NCBI GenBank assembly: GCA_018436725.1
Contig: JAHDKT010000015.1
Span: 17,184-81,183, forward strand
Source: Synergistaceae bacterium
GTDB lineage: Bacteria; Synergistota; Synergistia; Synergistales; Aminobacteriaceae
DNA: 64,000 nucleotides
Direction: 5' to 3'
Program-made: the position numbers and the translations under genes
In this document: piece after piece, positions 48,491 through 58,318 of the stretch
Layout of the letters: the number at the start of each line of letters is the position of its first letter
How positions within the stretch are numbered: the stretch's first letter is position 1
The notes under the pieces: model-generated
Told to the model about the DNA's origin: nothing
The model's input: only the letters and a program-made list of their open reading frames with translations
The model's database searches: none

Positions 48491-50236
48491 TTATTTCAGC
48501 GTGAACTGTTCCACGGGTCCGTCGGGTGTGTTCAAAATATAGGGAATCACGATCATCGCCACTTCGGACTTGTCTCGAATATCCTTTCTGTATTTGAAAA
48601 GTTCTCCTAGAAGCGGAATATTGCTCAGCACAGGAACCCGCCCGCGCTCCGTACGTTTCACATCTTTATGCAGACCGCCGACGACGAACGGCTCGCCATC
48701 GCGCACACGGATCATCGTGGTAACTTCGCGATTCGAAGTTTGGGGAAATTCTTCTCCGGCCTGCCCTCTATACGTGCCGATAATTTCACCGGTTTGAATC
48801 TTGAGTTCGACCGTCACCATCTTGTCGCGCCCCACGGTGGGGGTGAATTCCAGGATGGGGCCGACTTCCTTCTCGCTCCACGTCGGGTTGCCCGCCTGAT
48901 CACGCTCGGAGATGTAGGGGTAGTTCTCCACAAGCTTGATAACCGCTTTTTTCCCGTCGAGCGTGATGATCGACGGGTCGGCCAGCACTTTCCCCTTGTT
49001 GGCCGTCACAATGCTGTTCAGTCCGAAGTCGAGCATCTTCGTCAAGTTGCCGCCGGCTATTTTTTCGAGTCCGTCCTCGGTCCCCGGAGCAGGACGCTCA
49101 TCGCCCGGCTTGTACGAGCCCGGCTGATCGACGTAGACATACCCGAGATTCATTCCGCTGGAACTGAAGTTGAGCCACCACTGGTTGTACACCGCGTCGA
49201 TGATGGTTTCCAGCTGATCGCGTCCCGCATCCGTCACCTCTATGATCCGCGCCTGCAGCATCACCTGGCGCCCCGGATGGTCGACTTCCTGGAGCACACG
49301 CTCCACATGGGGAAACTGCTCCGGTCTGCTCGTCACGTAGAGCGTGCGAAGGCGCTCGTCCACAACGATATTGGAAACTCCGGCAAGACTCTGCACAAGC
49401 CCCCCGACCGTCTTCATATCCGCGTACGCGATCTTGAACGCCCGCGTCGACTGCTTCCCCGTGGTCTTGGCGATATTATCGGGAGCGCCGACGATGATCG
49501 TCTTTCCCATGATAGCGTACCCCATGTCGTACATGCGCAGAATATACCCGAGCGCTTCGTTCAGGGGAACGCTCTTCAGCGACATGGTCACCAGCGTGTT
49601 CGGGACCGACGGGTCGGCGACGATGTTCATCCCCACATATTCTCCAAGCATTCTGAAGACGTCACGCAGCTCCACGTCGCGAAGATCGAGCGTTATGGGC
49701 GACGTCCTCGTGAAAGGGTCGTTGTAGTTGACCGGCGGAACAGGTCGCGGCGCAGTGAGCGCGGGTTCCTCCCGCTCTCTCGCCGCATGGCCGGAGGCGT
49801 CGAATCGGATGATGTAACGATTCGACGGGGCAACCCCCTCGATATCCTTCAAAACGAGCGGTCCGTTGATCCTCACCGTGAAGATCACCGCCTCGCCTTT
49901 CTGTTCTGCATACACACCCTGGACGAGAGGAAGATCCAACTGCCGCTCCCACTTCCCCGACGCCAGATACGCGGGCTTTACCGAGAAAATAATCCGATCG
50001 GGCGTATTGCTCGTGATGTCCGGTCGTGAAAGCGACCCGCCGACCAACTGCATCACAACGGCATGAGAGCCTAATTGCTGAACAGTGAGTCCTCCGATCG
50101 GAGGGAGTAACTTCAGCGCGGCATCTTCCGCGGCGGTCGTCGCTTCTGCCTCCGGGGGGCGATGAACCACGCAGCTGCCTGCAAAAAGCAGTGTGAGAAG
50201 TAGAAAAACTAAAAAAGCCTTCCATGGTGTCTTCAT
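48491..50236 (-). CDS. pilQ: Type IV pilus secretin PilQ
   Basis: A 581-residue outer-membrane pore. A signal peptide ends in a possible lipobox ('LLFAGSC'). An AMIN-like domain follows (45-155), then STN/N0 ('ITLDLRDVELRDVFRMLGEYVGMNIV'), an N1 domain, and the secretin barrel with 'VPVLSNIPLLGELF' near the end. Last gene of pilM-N-O-P-Q; presence of a secretin implies a diderm envelope. Confidence 0.93.
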   Translation of the reverse strand: MKTPWKAFLVFLLLTLLFAGSCVVHRPPEAEATTAAEDAALKLLPPIGGLTVQQLGSHAVVMQLVGGSLSRPDITSNTPDRIIFSVKPAYLASGKWERQLDLPLVQGVYAEQKGEAVIFTVRINGPLVLKDIEGVAPSNRYIIRFDASGHAAREREEPALTAPRPVPPVNYNDPFTRTSPITLDLRDVELRDVFRMLGEYVGMNIVADPSVPNTLVTMSLKSVPLNEALGYILRMYDMGYAIMGKTIIVGAPDNIAKTTGKQSTRAFKIAYADMKTVGGLVQSLAGVSNIVVDERLRTLYVTSRPEQFPHVERVLQEVDHPGRQVMLQARIIEVTDAGRDQLETIIDAVYNQWWLNFSSSGMNLGYVYVDQPGSYKPGDERPAPGTEDGLEKIAGGNLTKMLDFGLNSIVTANKGKVLADPSIITLDGKKAVIKLVENYPYISERDQAGNPTWSEKEVGPILEFTPTVGRDKMVTVELKIQTGEIIGTYRGQAGEEFPQTSNREVTTMIRVRDGEPFVVGGLHKDVKRTERGRVPVLSNIPLLGELFKYRKDIRDKSEVAMIVIPYILNTPDGPVEQFTLK

Positions 50237-50249
50237 CCTGAGTACCCCC

Positions 50250-50849
50250 CTAAAAACCTGGTGTGATATCTATATTCTTCCCTGCCCACCGGACCGTCAC
50301 TTTCTCCGGCGTGATTCTGAGAATACGCCCCTGCTTGTCGAGGAAAGAATACCCCGTTTTCACTATGATTCCGTTTCCTACGCCATTGATGTCCATGATG
50401 GCGATGGATTCCTTCCCGACGACCATTATAGCTCTAACGAACATAATAGGCGGTAAAGATTCTGTCACGAGCGGCTCGATTAAGGGTATATCGCCGACCG
50501 TTCCGCTTCCGGCGCCTCTCGGCGTTCTACGGGACACGGCGAATGGACGTCTGTTTTTTTCCGTTACGGAGGCGACCACCCCCTTGCTTCCCTGCCGAGC
50601 CTCCACCGTTCCTCGATAGCTCTCTATAATACCGTCCAGTCGTTTAGAATCCTCCAAAGACTGGCGGGGGGGAGGTTGCACAAAAACAGACTCCTCCACT
50701 GAAAGATCCACGACTCTCTTAAAATTCCATCCGAAGAAAACAGTCCCGGCGAAAAAAATAAGAAACAAGAGCGCCCGAGGCATACGAAACGATCCTTCGC
50801 CTGCAACGAGCTTCCCCCAGAACGACTCATTGGCTGCTGCGCCGATCAT
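50250..50849 (-). CDS. PilP/GspC-like inner-membrane protein
   Basis: A 199-residue protein with one membrane segment (about 27-45: 'ALLFLIFFAGTVFFGW') and a periplasmic part ending in a GspC/PilP homology-region-like segment ('AIMDINGVGNGIIVKTGYSFLDKQGRIL'). PilP links the PilMNO complex to the secretin. Similarity is inferred from position and layout. ATG 50849 follows AGGTGG; a GTG nine bases upstream is possible. Confidence 0.72.
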   Translation of the reverse strand: MIGAAANESFWGKLVAGEGSFRMPRALLFLIFFAGTVFFGWNFKRVVDLSVEESVFVQPPPRQSLEDSKRLDGIIESYRGTVEARQGSKGVVASVTEKNRRPFAVSRRTPRGAGSGTVGDIPLIEPLVTESLPPIMFVRAIMVVGKESIAIMDINGVGNGIIVKTGYSFLDKQGRILRITPEKVTVRWAGKNIDITPGF

Positions 50850-50858
50850 GTACGCCAC

Positions 50859-51353
50859 CTACTTCTTCAACACGGATTCGACGATGGCTACGCCCTTGGC
50901 ATTATCGCCATCGACGGAGTCCATTCGTACGGAAGAAACTCGCAAAGCAACTTTCAAGTTGCGCCAATCCGAGAGCGTCTGAACAAACGAATAATACGGT
51001 CCCTGAAAGTCAACCTGTACAGCTCGGCGTCCTTGTGGCGACGTCGCGGGTTTTACGACATTGCTTCGAACTCCGTTACGAGTAAGCTCTTGTTGAACCC
51101 ACGAGTAAAAGTCAACCTCGTTTTCCGGAATCTGAATCTGGTACCGCTCCAGCTGAGCGATCGCCCGTTTGAACACTTCAATTTGCCGCATTCGTTCCGC
51201 CGACTCCAACTCGATACGCATCCCTTGAGTACGTAGATCTTTCTCCGAGATGCGAAGCTGCTGAATCTGTTCAACCAAATGAAAAGCGCCGAAGAGCATA
51301 CCCCCGGAAAGAAGGAGCAGAAAAAGAAAAATCAGCGTATCCTTGCGGGTCAT
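50859..51353 (-). CDS. pilO: Type IV pilus alignment protein PilO
   Basis: A 164-residue bitopic protein: N-terminal membrane segment ('LIFLFLLLLSGGMLFGAF'), a coiled coil, and a ferredoxin-like periplasmic domain ('VQVDFQGPYYSFVQTLSDWRNL'). It pairs with PilN. The ATG overlaps the pilN stop by four bases. Confidence 0.85.
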   Translation of the reverse strand: MTRKDTLIFLFLLLLSGGMLFGAFHLVEQIQQLRISEKDLRTQGMRIELESAERMRQIEVFKRAIAQLERYQIQIPENEVDFYSWVQQELTRNGVRSNVVKPATSPQGRRAVQVDFQGPYYSFVQTLSDWRNLKVALRVSSVRMDSVDGDNAKGVAIVESVLKK

Positions 51354-51949
51354 CTGGACTCAACCTCCTTTTCAGGGAGCGGAGCGGGGGGAATCGTCGC
51401 CGCGAAGTCTCGCAGAGAACACGCAAGCGTAAAATCGACGAGCGACTGCCCGTCGCGAACAACGCGCGTCGTTACAGGAAAATCTACAGCTGCAACCACT
51501 TGAGCGTCTAGAAGGCCCTTTCCGAATTCTACGACATCGTCTTCCTTGTAAGCGCTTCCTTGCATCGACGCCTTCCCGGGAACGACGGAGACGTCTCGAA
51601 TCCAAACGCCGGGTGGTAACGCGGTCTCCAAGCCATGCAGAAATTCGAGCGCGGGAAGTTCGTCTTGAAGCAGCTTCAGGGCGGAAACATACACAGCCTC
51701 TTCGTCGGACAGTCGCCGAATCTCGTTCGCCAGACGAGCGTTCTGAGCACGTTGAATCATAAGCGTGTCCTCAAGGAAAGAAACCCTGTCCTTCAAAGAT
51801 CGGAAATTCCAAAAGGCCCAGAAAAGCGTGGTCCCTCCTACAAGCATAAACGACAACAAGAAAAGCGTCAAAAAAAGGCGTGCAAAATTCAGGCGCTTTT
51901 TCTGAGATTCGACAAGAGCGCGAGGACGAAGATCAAGAGATACTTTCAT
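51350..51949 (-). CDS. pilN: Type IV pilus assembly protein PilN
   Basis: A 199-residue bitopic protein beginning 'MKVSLDLRPRAL', a PilN-like cytoplasmic tail that would bind PilM (family form INLLP), one membrane segment near 25-45, a coiled coil and a periplasmic ferredoxin-like domain ('LPPGVWIRDVSV'). ATG overlaps the pilM stop by four bases. Confidence 0.86.
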   Translation of the reverse strand: MKVSLDLRPRALVESQKKRLNFARLFLTLFLLSFMLVGGTTLFWAFWNFRSLKDRVSFLEDTLMIQRAQNARLANEIRRLSDEEAVYVSALKLLQDELPALEFLHGLETALPPGVWIRDVSVVPGKASMQGSAYKEDDVVEFGKGLLDAQVVAAVDFPVTTRVVRDGQSLVDFTLACSLRDFAATIPPAPLPEKEVESR

Positions 51950-52893
51950 GAGAGTTCACGAACCGCCAGGCCTACGGCGGTTTCCCATCCAAGAACGTCG
52001 TCGGAAGGTATCGGAATACCCCAGGGCCCCCAAGGATCGGTTATCAATACTTTTAATCCGGAAGTCTCTTCGATAACTTCCTTCAAACCTTTTTCAGCAA
52101 CGAAAGCTCCGCCAAGCAAAATATGCTCTATAGCAAGTTCCCGGAATTGATTCCGTACAAAAGTCAACGTATTGCCTACTTCCCGCACGAGTGGAGAAAA
52201 ATCCTTCTGTCCCTCCTGGGCTTCGATAATATCCAGGAGCGATGTCCGGAATAATACGCCGTTGTCCTTGTACCCGAGAACGATCTGACTTACGCCATTT
52301 TCGGAGAAAACGGCCAAATACCCCGCTGGGAAAGAGAGCGAAGGACCGAGAATCGCCCGGAACATCGCGATATTTTCGGGCTCGATGGTGGCGAGCTGAA
52401 TACCCGCCGTCCCCGCCAGACGCATAACAGATTCCACGGTACGAAGTCTGCACGCCGCCACAAGCACCGACATCGTACCAGGTTCGTTTTTTTGAGGATT
52501 CTCTACCTTCGAGATATCAACCGCGGCATCGGAAAAAGCGTAGGGAAAGTACTTCTCGAAGTCCCATTGCAACGCTTCTCGCGCGTCGTTGATCTCCATT
52601 TCCGGAAGATCGACGACGCGAATCAGAATATCGCGCGAAGGTAGGGAGAGCGCCACAGGGACTTTGAAACCGCCGATCCTGGCTCCCAAAGCCTGTATAG
52701 GAGCAAGCAAATCTCCGGCGTCCACCAAGGAATTCTTCCTGATCCCCTTACCTCCTGAAGGAACGGAAACTTTTTTCGCAACCCTCAGTCTCGACATATT
52801 CCCTTCAAGCTCGATATACCGAAGATCATCCTCGTGAAGCGCCAAGCCCGCTTTGTTCCGTGTTTTTTTGAAGAGCGCCGAAGCGGCGGCCAT
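51946..52893 (-). CDS. pilM: Type IV pilus assembly protein PilM
   Basis: A 315-residue actin-like cytoplasmic protein of the FtsA fold ('AGLALHEDDLRYIEL', 'ALSLPSRDILIRVVDLPEMEINDAREALQWDFEKYFPY', split by ordinary segments, and 'HILLGGAFVAEKGLKEVIEE'). It links the motor side to PilN. It may have its own promoter in the 62-base gap after the PilY1-like gene. Confidence 0.9.
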   Translation of the reverse strand: MAAASALFKKTRNKAGLALHEDDLRYIELEGNMSRLRVAKKVSVPSGGKGIRKNSLVDAGDLLAPIQALGARIGGFKVPVALSLPSRDILIRVVDLPEMEINDAREALQWDFEKYFPYAFSDAAVDISKVENPQKNEPGTMSVLVAACRLRTVESVMRLAGTAGIQLATIEPENIAMFRAILGPSLSFPAGYLAVFSENGVSQIVLGYKDNGVLFRTSLLDIIEAQEGQKDFSPLVREVGNTLTFVRNQFRELAIEHILLGGAFVAEKGLKEVIEETSGLKVLITDPWGPWGIPIPSDDVLGWETAVGLAVRELS

Positions 52894-52930
52894 ACGCGCA
52901 TTCCCCCCTAGAAAAAAAATGAACGGTTAC

Positions 52931-52939
52931 ATTGTACCA
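52931..52939 (-). promoter_or_regulatory. Candidate pilM promoter (extended -10)
   Basis: TGGTACAAT on the minus strand in the gap before pilM, the same extended -10 word as at pcm. It would let pilMNOPQ be made separately from the pilin genes. Confidence 0.45.
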
Positions 52940-52955
52940 TTTCATCAAAGAAAAA

Positions 52956-55900
52956 TTAGCGACTTTTCCAGTAAAGAGGCTCGCCTACAATATCTTCCGC
53001 AGCGAAATTTATGGAACCCTCCGGAAAAACCAAAAAAGTTCCGTCAGGCAACACCAGAGTGACTGCATTCCCGGCACTTGAACGAATCGCAAAATCGGAT
53101 ATCCTTTTCTCAATATATTCTTTATACTTCTTCGACGTTTCGATGATCGGGTCCCAAGCGCTCTTCCCCGTTTTCGCATTCAGGATATAAAGTCGCGAAG
53201 TCCCGCTTTCGGAGCAAATGTCGACATCCGGGATGAACGTTGCAAAAAAAACATATCCTTTAAAAAACTTCGGTGGCGTCGACAATCTCTCTCTTGCGGA
53301 TAATTTTATAAACCAACCTTTTCTGTCGGGGTAGATCGAGGCGTCAAGTTCTTGCGATCCGTTTTCTGCGCTCAATTGAAAGAGATTGTCGGTCGTATTT
53401 TTCACCTCCAGCGGCGAGCCGGACTGTACGTTGGTGATGTTTACAGCGGCGAAATACTCTTCATCGTCCGAAGCGGAGGCAAGATACCCCGCGATGTCTC
53501 CCGTACCTGCAAAAATCCACGTCTGTTGCTTCAATCGAATCGCGTTCAAAGAGCGGGAGAATCCCGAAGTCCCATTCGGGAAAAGGAGAACGGGGTACAA
53601 CAACCAATTATCCTTATTCGTAAGAGAAATATCACCTTTGTAGACCTTTCCCGACGCGTCGCCGGCGAAGAAGGTGCGCACCTCTTTATATAGACCTTCC
53701 GAAAGAGCGACTATCGATGAGGTAAGAGGCGAGGCGACATCGAATTTCCTGAGTATCGAACCGTCTTGTATGTCGCCGACATAGAGGGCGCCGGGAGAAT
53801 CGTAGTCGGCGTGAACGCCTATAGTACTGCCGCTTCCCATTATATACGTCCATACCCAAGTCGGATTCGAAGAGGTCGTTTCCAAGAAAACGCGCCCGAT
53901 AAAAGGAATGCCTACTGTTCGGCGAAGCCTTCTATAATCATATTTAGGGTTGAATGTTGTATTTGGAACAGGAATATGAGGGTGGGAAACGACCGCAAGC
54001 GTCGTGTTTCCTGAACCCTCCCAAAAAAGAACTTGACGTTCGTCTTCATTTTTCAATCGTACATCACGGTTGGCAGTGTCATATCGATAGATATCATTTT
54101 CAATAGCCCACAAAAATTTCGCACTGCCCGGAGTCGCGCTTGTGACGTCAAGAGCATACACGCCCGCACCTCCGAATCCCAGCAAACCCAGGAGCAGAGT
54201 TCTGTATTGCCCGCCGATTAAAACATCTTCAACGCTCACAGGGCCGTCCAGAAGATATCTTGAAAAAGAGGACGTGCCGCGCGAGTAATCCGTCCCCCCG
54301 TCGGACCAACGAAGTCCCTTCAATCTACCGTTATACAGAACATTTGGAGGTATGAAAGCGAATCGTTCGTTTCCGTCTGCATCGTCGAATCCATGCAGCA
54401 TGCCCGAATTGGATTGGGCATAAAGCAGTGTATTCCGTGTTTTATGAGCAGTCCGAAATTGCGTGTAGAGAGGATCCCAGATCGGAGCCGAGGGAGGACC
54501 GACCTTTACCAACCCGCTGTTGTAGACGTCCCAGAGCTTATGAAGCTCATCCTTCCCCTCTTCTTCATCGTACACATCCTTCCCACGAAGCCATTGAACG
54601 AAGTTTTTCCTGTCAGCCTGAGCCGGGATGCCCAAAATAGCGGATGAGGAGACAAGAGGGTTATCGTCGTTATGATTGACGGGAAACAAATTCGTCGCGC
54701 CGCCGATCATGCCGGAAAACGCAGTATAGATATTGCGCGCATCCCATCGAATTGAAGAAAGCTGCTCGGCGGCCTCCCATGCTTTGCTATACGAAAGAGT
54801 ACCGTCCGACGCGCTTTCGGCGATTCTTTTCATCAAAGTTCCGTCCCATTGCCTGCCCGCCCGGGAAGTGTATTGCACAACATAAAGACCGTCTTCGTCG
54901 TCGGAAGACCTTGGAGCCGAGACAAGAGGAGCAAGACCCGAGGATGATTTCTGAATCTCCGCAAATATCGCTCTCAGCGCATCAAACAATCCTTGCATAT
55001 CATTTACAAGGTAGGCGGTCCCTGCCTCCGTATTGCCTTCAGCAGCCATATCATTCAGAACCGCAGCAAGAGAAGTATTTGTTGGAAGAATAAGTCCAAT
55101 AACAAACGCTTTTATTTTTTTAGCGGGTTCGTTTGTTCCGTACACCGTCAAAGCGGCGTTGCACAAATTTCTGACTGCATTTACTGGACTTCCTCCACCT
55201 TGTGTGTTGTCTCCGTCCGTGAGAATAATATACCAGTTATCCTGGCAGGGGTCGGTTATTACGCCGGGAGCGCGGAAGAACTGCAGGGCGGAGCCGGTTG
55301 TCGTGCTGTATCCGCTTGCGTTGCTATAGATCGAGAGGGAAAGCGGGGTCGCTCCGATGGAACGTAATTCTCTAGATCCCGCATTGCCGTCGAACCAGTC
55401 CCGCAGATTATTGAGATGCGTCAAATCGGAAGTGGAGACGAAAGATTCGCGAAGCAGACCCGTATCGCTCCCGCCACTCCAATTCAATGCCTGCAAGTCT
55501 CCGCCGCTCCAATTTCCCCATCGGTCCTGCGTTCCCCAAGGCAACCACCTATACCAATTTGTGCCGGAGGCTGGAGTAAATGGGGCTTGGGAGTACGTTT
55601 GATTATATGTTGAGAGGGAAATACGTAGTCCACGATAAATGCTTTCATCGTTTAAAAGCCTAAACATAACATTTTTCAAAGCATACATTCTACTATCGTT
55701 TGGATATTTATAATTGCTCTCCCCGGAAGCTGGAACAGGTTCAACGGAGGTTCGTCTGGAAAAATAAGTGTTCCGGTTCGTGGTGCTGATTCCCGTAAGA
55801 TCGTCGGTGCGGATATAGCGAAGATTCGGGTGGTAGTTGAATTCAACCCGCATATCATTATTTCCGGTCCGATTTTCACCGGGTGCATTGTCCGCCCCGA

Positions 55901-56165
55901 AATATCTGGCGATTATGGAGTTTCCGCTCCACATCGGGCGCGAGCCATCGCCCCAAGTCATGGTGTCGGAATCAAGCCTGTAATTCATTGAACCGCTCGT
56001 ATCGAGCAGCATCAGAACATTCGGCTCTTCCGCCCTCGTGACCTTGGGAAAAGGAAAAAGAGAGCCCTCCGCCTTGAAAGCAAACAAAAAAATGAGCGGA
56101 ATGCATAGCTGCCTCCAAAAAAATTTTAAAATCTCTCTTCGAGCGTCCGCATGCTTTTCAATCAC
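52956..56165 (-). CDS. PilY1-like pilus-tip adhesin with vWA domain
   Basis: A 1069-residue secreted protein. After a signal sequence comes a von Willebrand A domain with MIDAS 'LLDTSGSM' (55-60) and 'YIILTDGDNTQGGG' near 315. The C-terminal half is a PilY1 beta-propeller ('NTLLYAQSNSGMLHGFDDADGNERF', 'FIPPNVLYNGRLKGL', 'GGAGVYALDVTSA'). Such proteins sit at the pilus tip and bind surfaces or calcium. GTG 56165 follows GGAGG by eight bases. A Thr/Ser/Asn-rich N-terminal region (80-250) is less conserved. Confidence 0.88.
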   Translation of the reverse strand: MIEKHADARREILKFFWRQLCIPLIFLFAFKAEGSLFPFPKVTRAEEPNVLMLLDTSGSMNYRLDSDTMTWGDGSRPMWSGNSIIARYFGADNAPGENRTGNNDMRVEFNYHPNLRYIRTDDLTGISTTNRNTYFSRRTSVEPVPASGESNYKYPNDSRMYALKNVMFRLLNDESIYRGLRISLSTYNQTYSQAPFTPASGTNWYRWLPWGTQDRWGNWSGGDLQALNWSGGSDTGLLRESFVSTSDLTHLNNLRDWFDGNAGSRELRSIGATPLSLSIYSNASGYSTTTGSALQFFRAPGVITDPCQDNWYIILTDGDNTQGGGSPVNAVRNLCNAALTVYGTNEPAKKIKAFVIGLILPTNTSLAAVLNDMAAEGNTEAGTAYLVNDMQGLFDALRAIFAEIQKSSSGLAPLVSAPRSSDDEDGLYVVQYTSRAGRQWDGTLMKRIAESASDGTLSYSKAWEAAEQLSSIRWDARNIYTAFSGMIGGATNLFPVNHNDDNPLVSSSAILGIPAQADRKNFVQWLRGKDVYDEEEGKDELHKLWDVYNSGLVKVGPPSAPIWDPLYTQFRTAHKTRNTLLYAQSNSGMLHGFDDADGNERFAFIPPNVLYNGRLKGLRWSDGGTDYSRGTSSFSRYLLDGPVSVEDVLIGGQYRTLLLGLLGFGGAGVYALDVTSATPGSAKFLWAIENDIYRYDTANRDVRLKNEDERQVLFWEGSGNTTLAVVSHPHIPVPNTTFNPKYDYRRLRRTVGIPFIGRVFLETTSSNPTWVWTYIMGSGSTIGVHADYDSPGALYVGDIQDGSILRKFDVASPLTSSIVALSEGLYKEVRTFFAGDASGKVYKGDISLTNKDNWLLYPVLLFPNGTSGFSRSLNAIRLKQQTWIFAGTGDIAGYLASASDDEEYFAAVNITNVQSGSPLEVKNTTDNLFQLSAENGSQELDASIYPDRKGWFIKLSARERLSTPPKFFKGYVFFATFIPDVDICSESGTSRLYILNAKTGKSAWDPIIETSKKYKEYIEKRISDFAIRSSAGNAVTLVLPDGTFLVFPEGSINFAAEDIVGEPLYWKSR

Positions 56166-56216
56166 TTGAGTTGCCTCCTCTGGAGTCCTCTTCAGAAAAA
56201 GTTTGCAGAAAAAACG

Positions 56217-56792
56217 TCACTCCGATTCCATTCTGACAAGAAGCCCCTGTTCAACTACCTTTTCGATATCGTTGAAAAAAGCTCGGCTCCTGATAACATA
56301 CGCACCTTCCAGCGGCGGAAGATTGTTCTCTGAACTGTGATCGTAATTATTCATCGATGTTTTGCCGAACAAGGGAAGGTTATCTGATCCGTAGTCAAGA
56401 TTCGGAGCGACACCGTCAAAAAGCACATCGAACACGACGCTTTCGACGGATACGCCTTCGACAGTATCGTTCATGCGTACGACGACAAGCTCCGAGATGT
56501 CCGGAGATACGAGTTCGTTCCCCCAATGAGGTCTTCGACGCGAAGCAACATCTCCGTTAATGGCGTTAAAAACCCAGCTTTTTCCCATTTCTATCCCAGA
56601 AAGCGCCGCGTTCATTCGAAGTTCATCGTCGTTCTTCATTCGATTTACAGTAACCATATTCTCTATAAGATATATCGACACAGCAACCAAGGCGCCCGCT
56701 ATAAGTAAAATAATCAATGCCATAGGAAGCGCCAATGCTTGTTTTTTGAATCTGTTCAAGCAAAATGCAGTGTATGTCTTCTTTTTTTTCAA
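56217..56792 (-). CDS. PilX-like minor pilus protein
   Basis: A 191-residue protein starting at TTG 56792 with GGAGG eight bases upstream; the TTGA overlaps the stop of the preceding gene. After a basic 'MKKKKTYTAFCLNRFKKQ' comes a long hydrophobic helix ('ALALPMALIILLIAGALVAVSIYLIE'), as in PilX N-terminal proteins, which lack a canonical G/FTLxE site. The rest is a small pilin-like domain. Context fits a minor pilin priming set with PilV/W/Y1. Confidence 0.78.
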   Translation of the reverse strand: MKKKKTYTAFCLNRFKKQALALPMALIILLIAGALVAVSIYLIENMVTVNRMKNDDELRMNAALSGIEMGKSWVFNAINGDVASRRRPHWGNELVSPDISELVVVRMNDTVEGVSVESVVFDVLFDGVAPNLDYGSDNLPLFGKTSMNNYDHSSENNLPPLEGAYVIRSRAFFNDIEKVVEQGLLVRMESE

Positions 56793-57772
56793 TTTCGTAT
56801 CCTCCAGCTGCGAGACACAACGGCATGACGGAATCGTGCGTCCCGGCCCCAAAAAGCTTCGGCTTCCGCCGGCCATCCTTCTATACCGCTTTGCGTCTGA
56901 TTTCCTCTTCGAGCATCCGCCCTTGCCAAGATACGGACGGTAAGAATCCGATCTCCATCGGAGTCGAACGTACACCACATCCCGGCGATACCATCCGCGA
57001 CCGTTTGCGCTCCGGAACCGTCAAGTCGATTTATCTTCAGCATCCCGTTTTCAACGAATATTTTCGCCGCACGAACATAGTGAAGCTCGTCCAAAGGGGG
57101 GATCATATTCCCCGTTGCAGACGAGTGGGATCGGAGTTTTAATTTCGATGTTCCAAGCTCGGAGACAGTGAACGGGAAAGAAGGCGTCGATGCCGGGAAG
57201 GAAATCCACGACTTCAGCGTCGATGGAGGGAAGACGGCAAGAAGCTGCTGAGAAGAAACACTACCGGAATATTGAATTTCTCTTGTGAATTCTTCACTAT
57301 CGCTATCTTTGGCCGTATTCGTCCTCACGCCGGGCAAGGCTTCAAGTCCCCCTCCACTAATCCATGCAGCGGCGGGAACTGAATATACCACCCAGAACGC
57401 CGGAGCTGCCGAGGTCGAGTTTATGGTCTCACCGTTGTTCGCAAGTTGAAAAAAATGCGCAAAGTTTCTAGGATCGCCGGAAACCCCGGGAAAAAGAGTG
57501 GACAGTCTGTAGGTCGTTCCATTTTTTGACCATTGAAAAGCACTTCGAAAGTCGGCGGCGGAGGGAGGAAGCCCCAATCCCGCATTCATAATGAAGGGTT
57601 GCATAACGGCAAGAGCGATCTGTCCGCGTTGTTTGGCTTCGGTAATGTCCTGATGGAATTCATAGTTCTTAAAAACAGAGAAAAAAAGAGTAATAACGGA
57701 GCCGGCAACCAGCCCGGTAATAATCAAAGCGATGAGCAGCTCGACAAGGGTGAAAGCTCGAAATTTTTTCAT
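56789..57772 (-). CDS. PilW-like minor pilin
   Basis: A 327-residue prepilin with leader 'MKKFRAFTLVELLIALIITG'. The cleavage site is Ala-Phe rather than Gly-Phe, with Glu5 retained. The long C-terminal domain, including 'LDELHYVRAAKIFVENGMLKI', fits PilW-type minor pilins. Two bases after the PilV-like gene. Confidence 0.85.
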   Translation of the reverse strand: MKKFRAFTLVELLIALIITGLVAGSVITLFFSVFKNYEFHQDITEAKQRGQIALAVMQPFIMNAGLGLPPSAADFRSAFQWSKNGTTYRLSTLFPGVSGDPRNFAHFFQLANNGETINSTSAAPAFWVVYSVPAAAWISGGGLEALPGVRTNTAKDSDSEEFTREIQYSGSVSSQQLLAVFPPSTLKSWISFPASTPSFPFTVSELGTSKLKLRSHSSATGNMIPPLDELHYVRAAKIFVENGMLKINRLDGSGAQTVADGIAGMWCTFDSDGDRILTVRILARADARRGNQTQSGIEGWPAEAEAFWGRDARFRHAVVSRSWRIRN

Positions 57773-57773
57773 T

Positions 57774-58178
57774 TCATTCGCCGAACTCCTTCCCTCTTGT
57801 CGTGCTGGAATAACGGCTCAACGGACGCTCCATAGTCAACGAGCGCTGTCCCGCAAGCCCGCTCCACTCTACAACAACCTCTCCTCTCCCGTTCCTCTTC
57901 TGCGATTCAAGAAAAAAACCGGGAAAATCGGAGGCCTCTCGTCGCGATCTGGTGAGAGAATTGCTTTTTTCCGCCTCCAATTCATCAAGTTCATGGACGG
58001 CAAGGAACACTGCCTGTTCGCGACGAATAGAGTGCAACGCCATTTTAGTGGACATTATAGGCACTCCGGCAACAGCAAAAAGCGCTATGGAGAGGATAAG
58101 AAGAGCAATTATCGTCTCCGAAAGCGAAAACCCGCTGCGGCGCACTCGACAATCTCGTAGTAAAAAACTCGGGTACAT
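57774..58178 (-). CDS. PilV-like minor pilin
   Basis: A 134-residue prepilin. ATG 58178 follows GGAGG and gives a leader of about 15 residues before 'SGFSLSETIIALLILSIALFAV', with the conserved Glu five residues after the cut. The open frame extends 39 codons further upstream without a better site. Family by position and size. Confidence 0.8.
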   Translation of the reverse strand: MYPSFLLRDCRVRRSGFSLSETIIALLILSIALFAVAGVPIMSTKMALHSIRREQAVFLAVHELDELEAEKSNSLTRSRREASDFPGFFLESQKRNGRGEVVVEWSGLAGQRSLTMERPLSRYSSTTRGKEFGE

Positions 58179-58318
58179 TCTTATGTGACCTCCGGCAATA
58201 TACGCAATCAAAAATTCTTCCACCTTTTTCTCTTCAAGGGCATAGATATTTGGTTGGCTACGAAGCATCCAAACGTTTTTTACAGCAAGTCCCACGAAAC
58301 AAGAGATATGAGGGCGAT

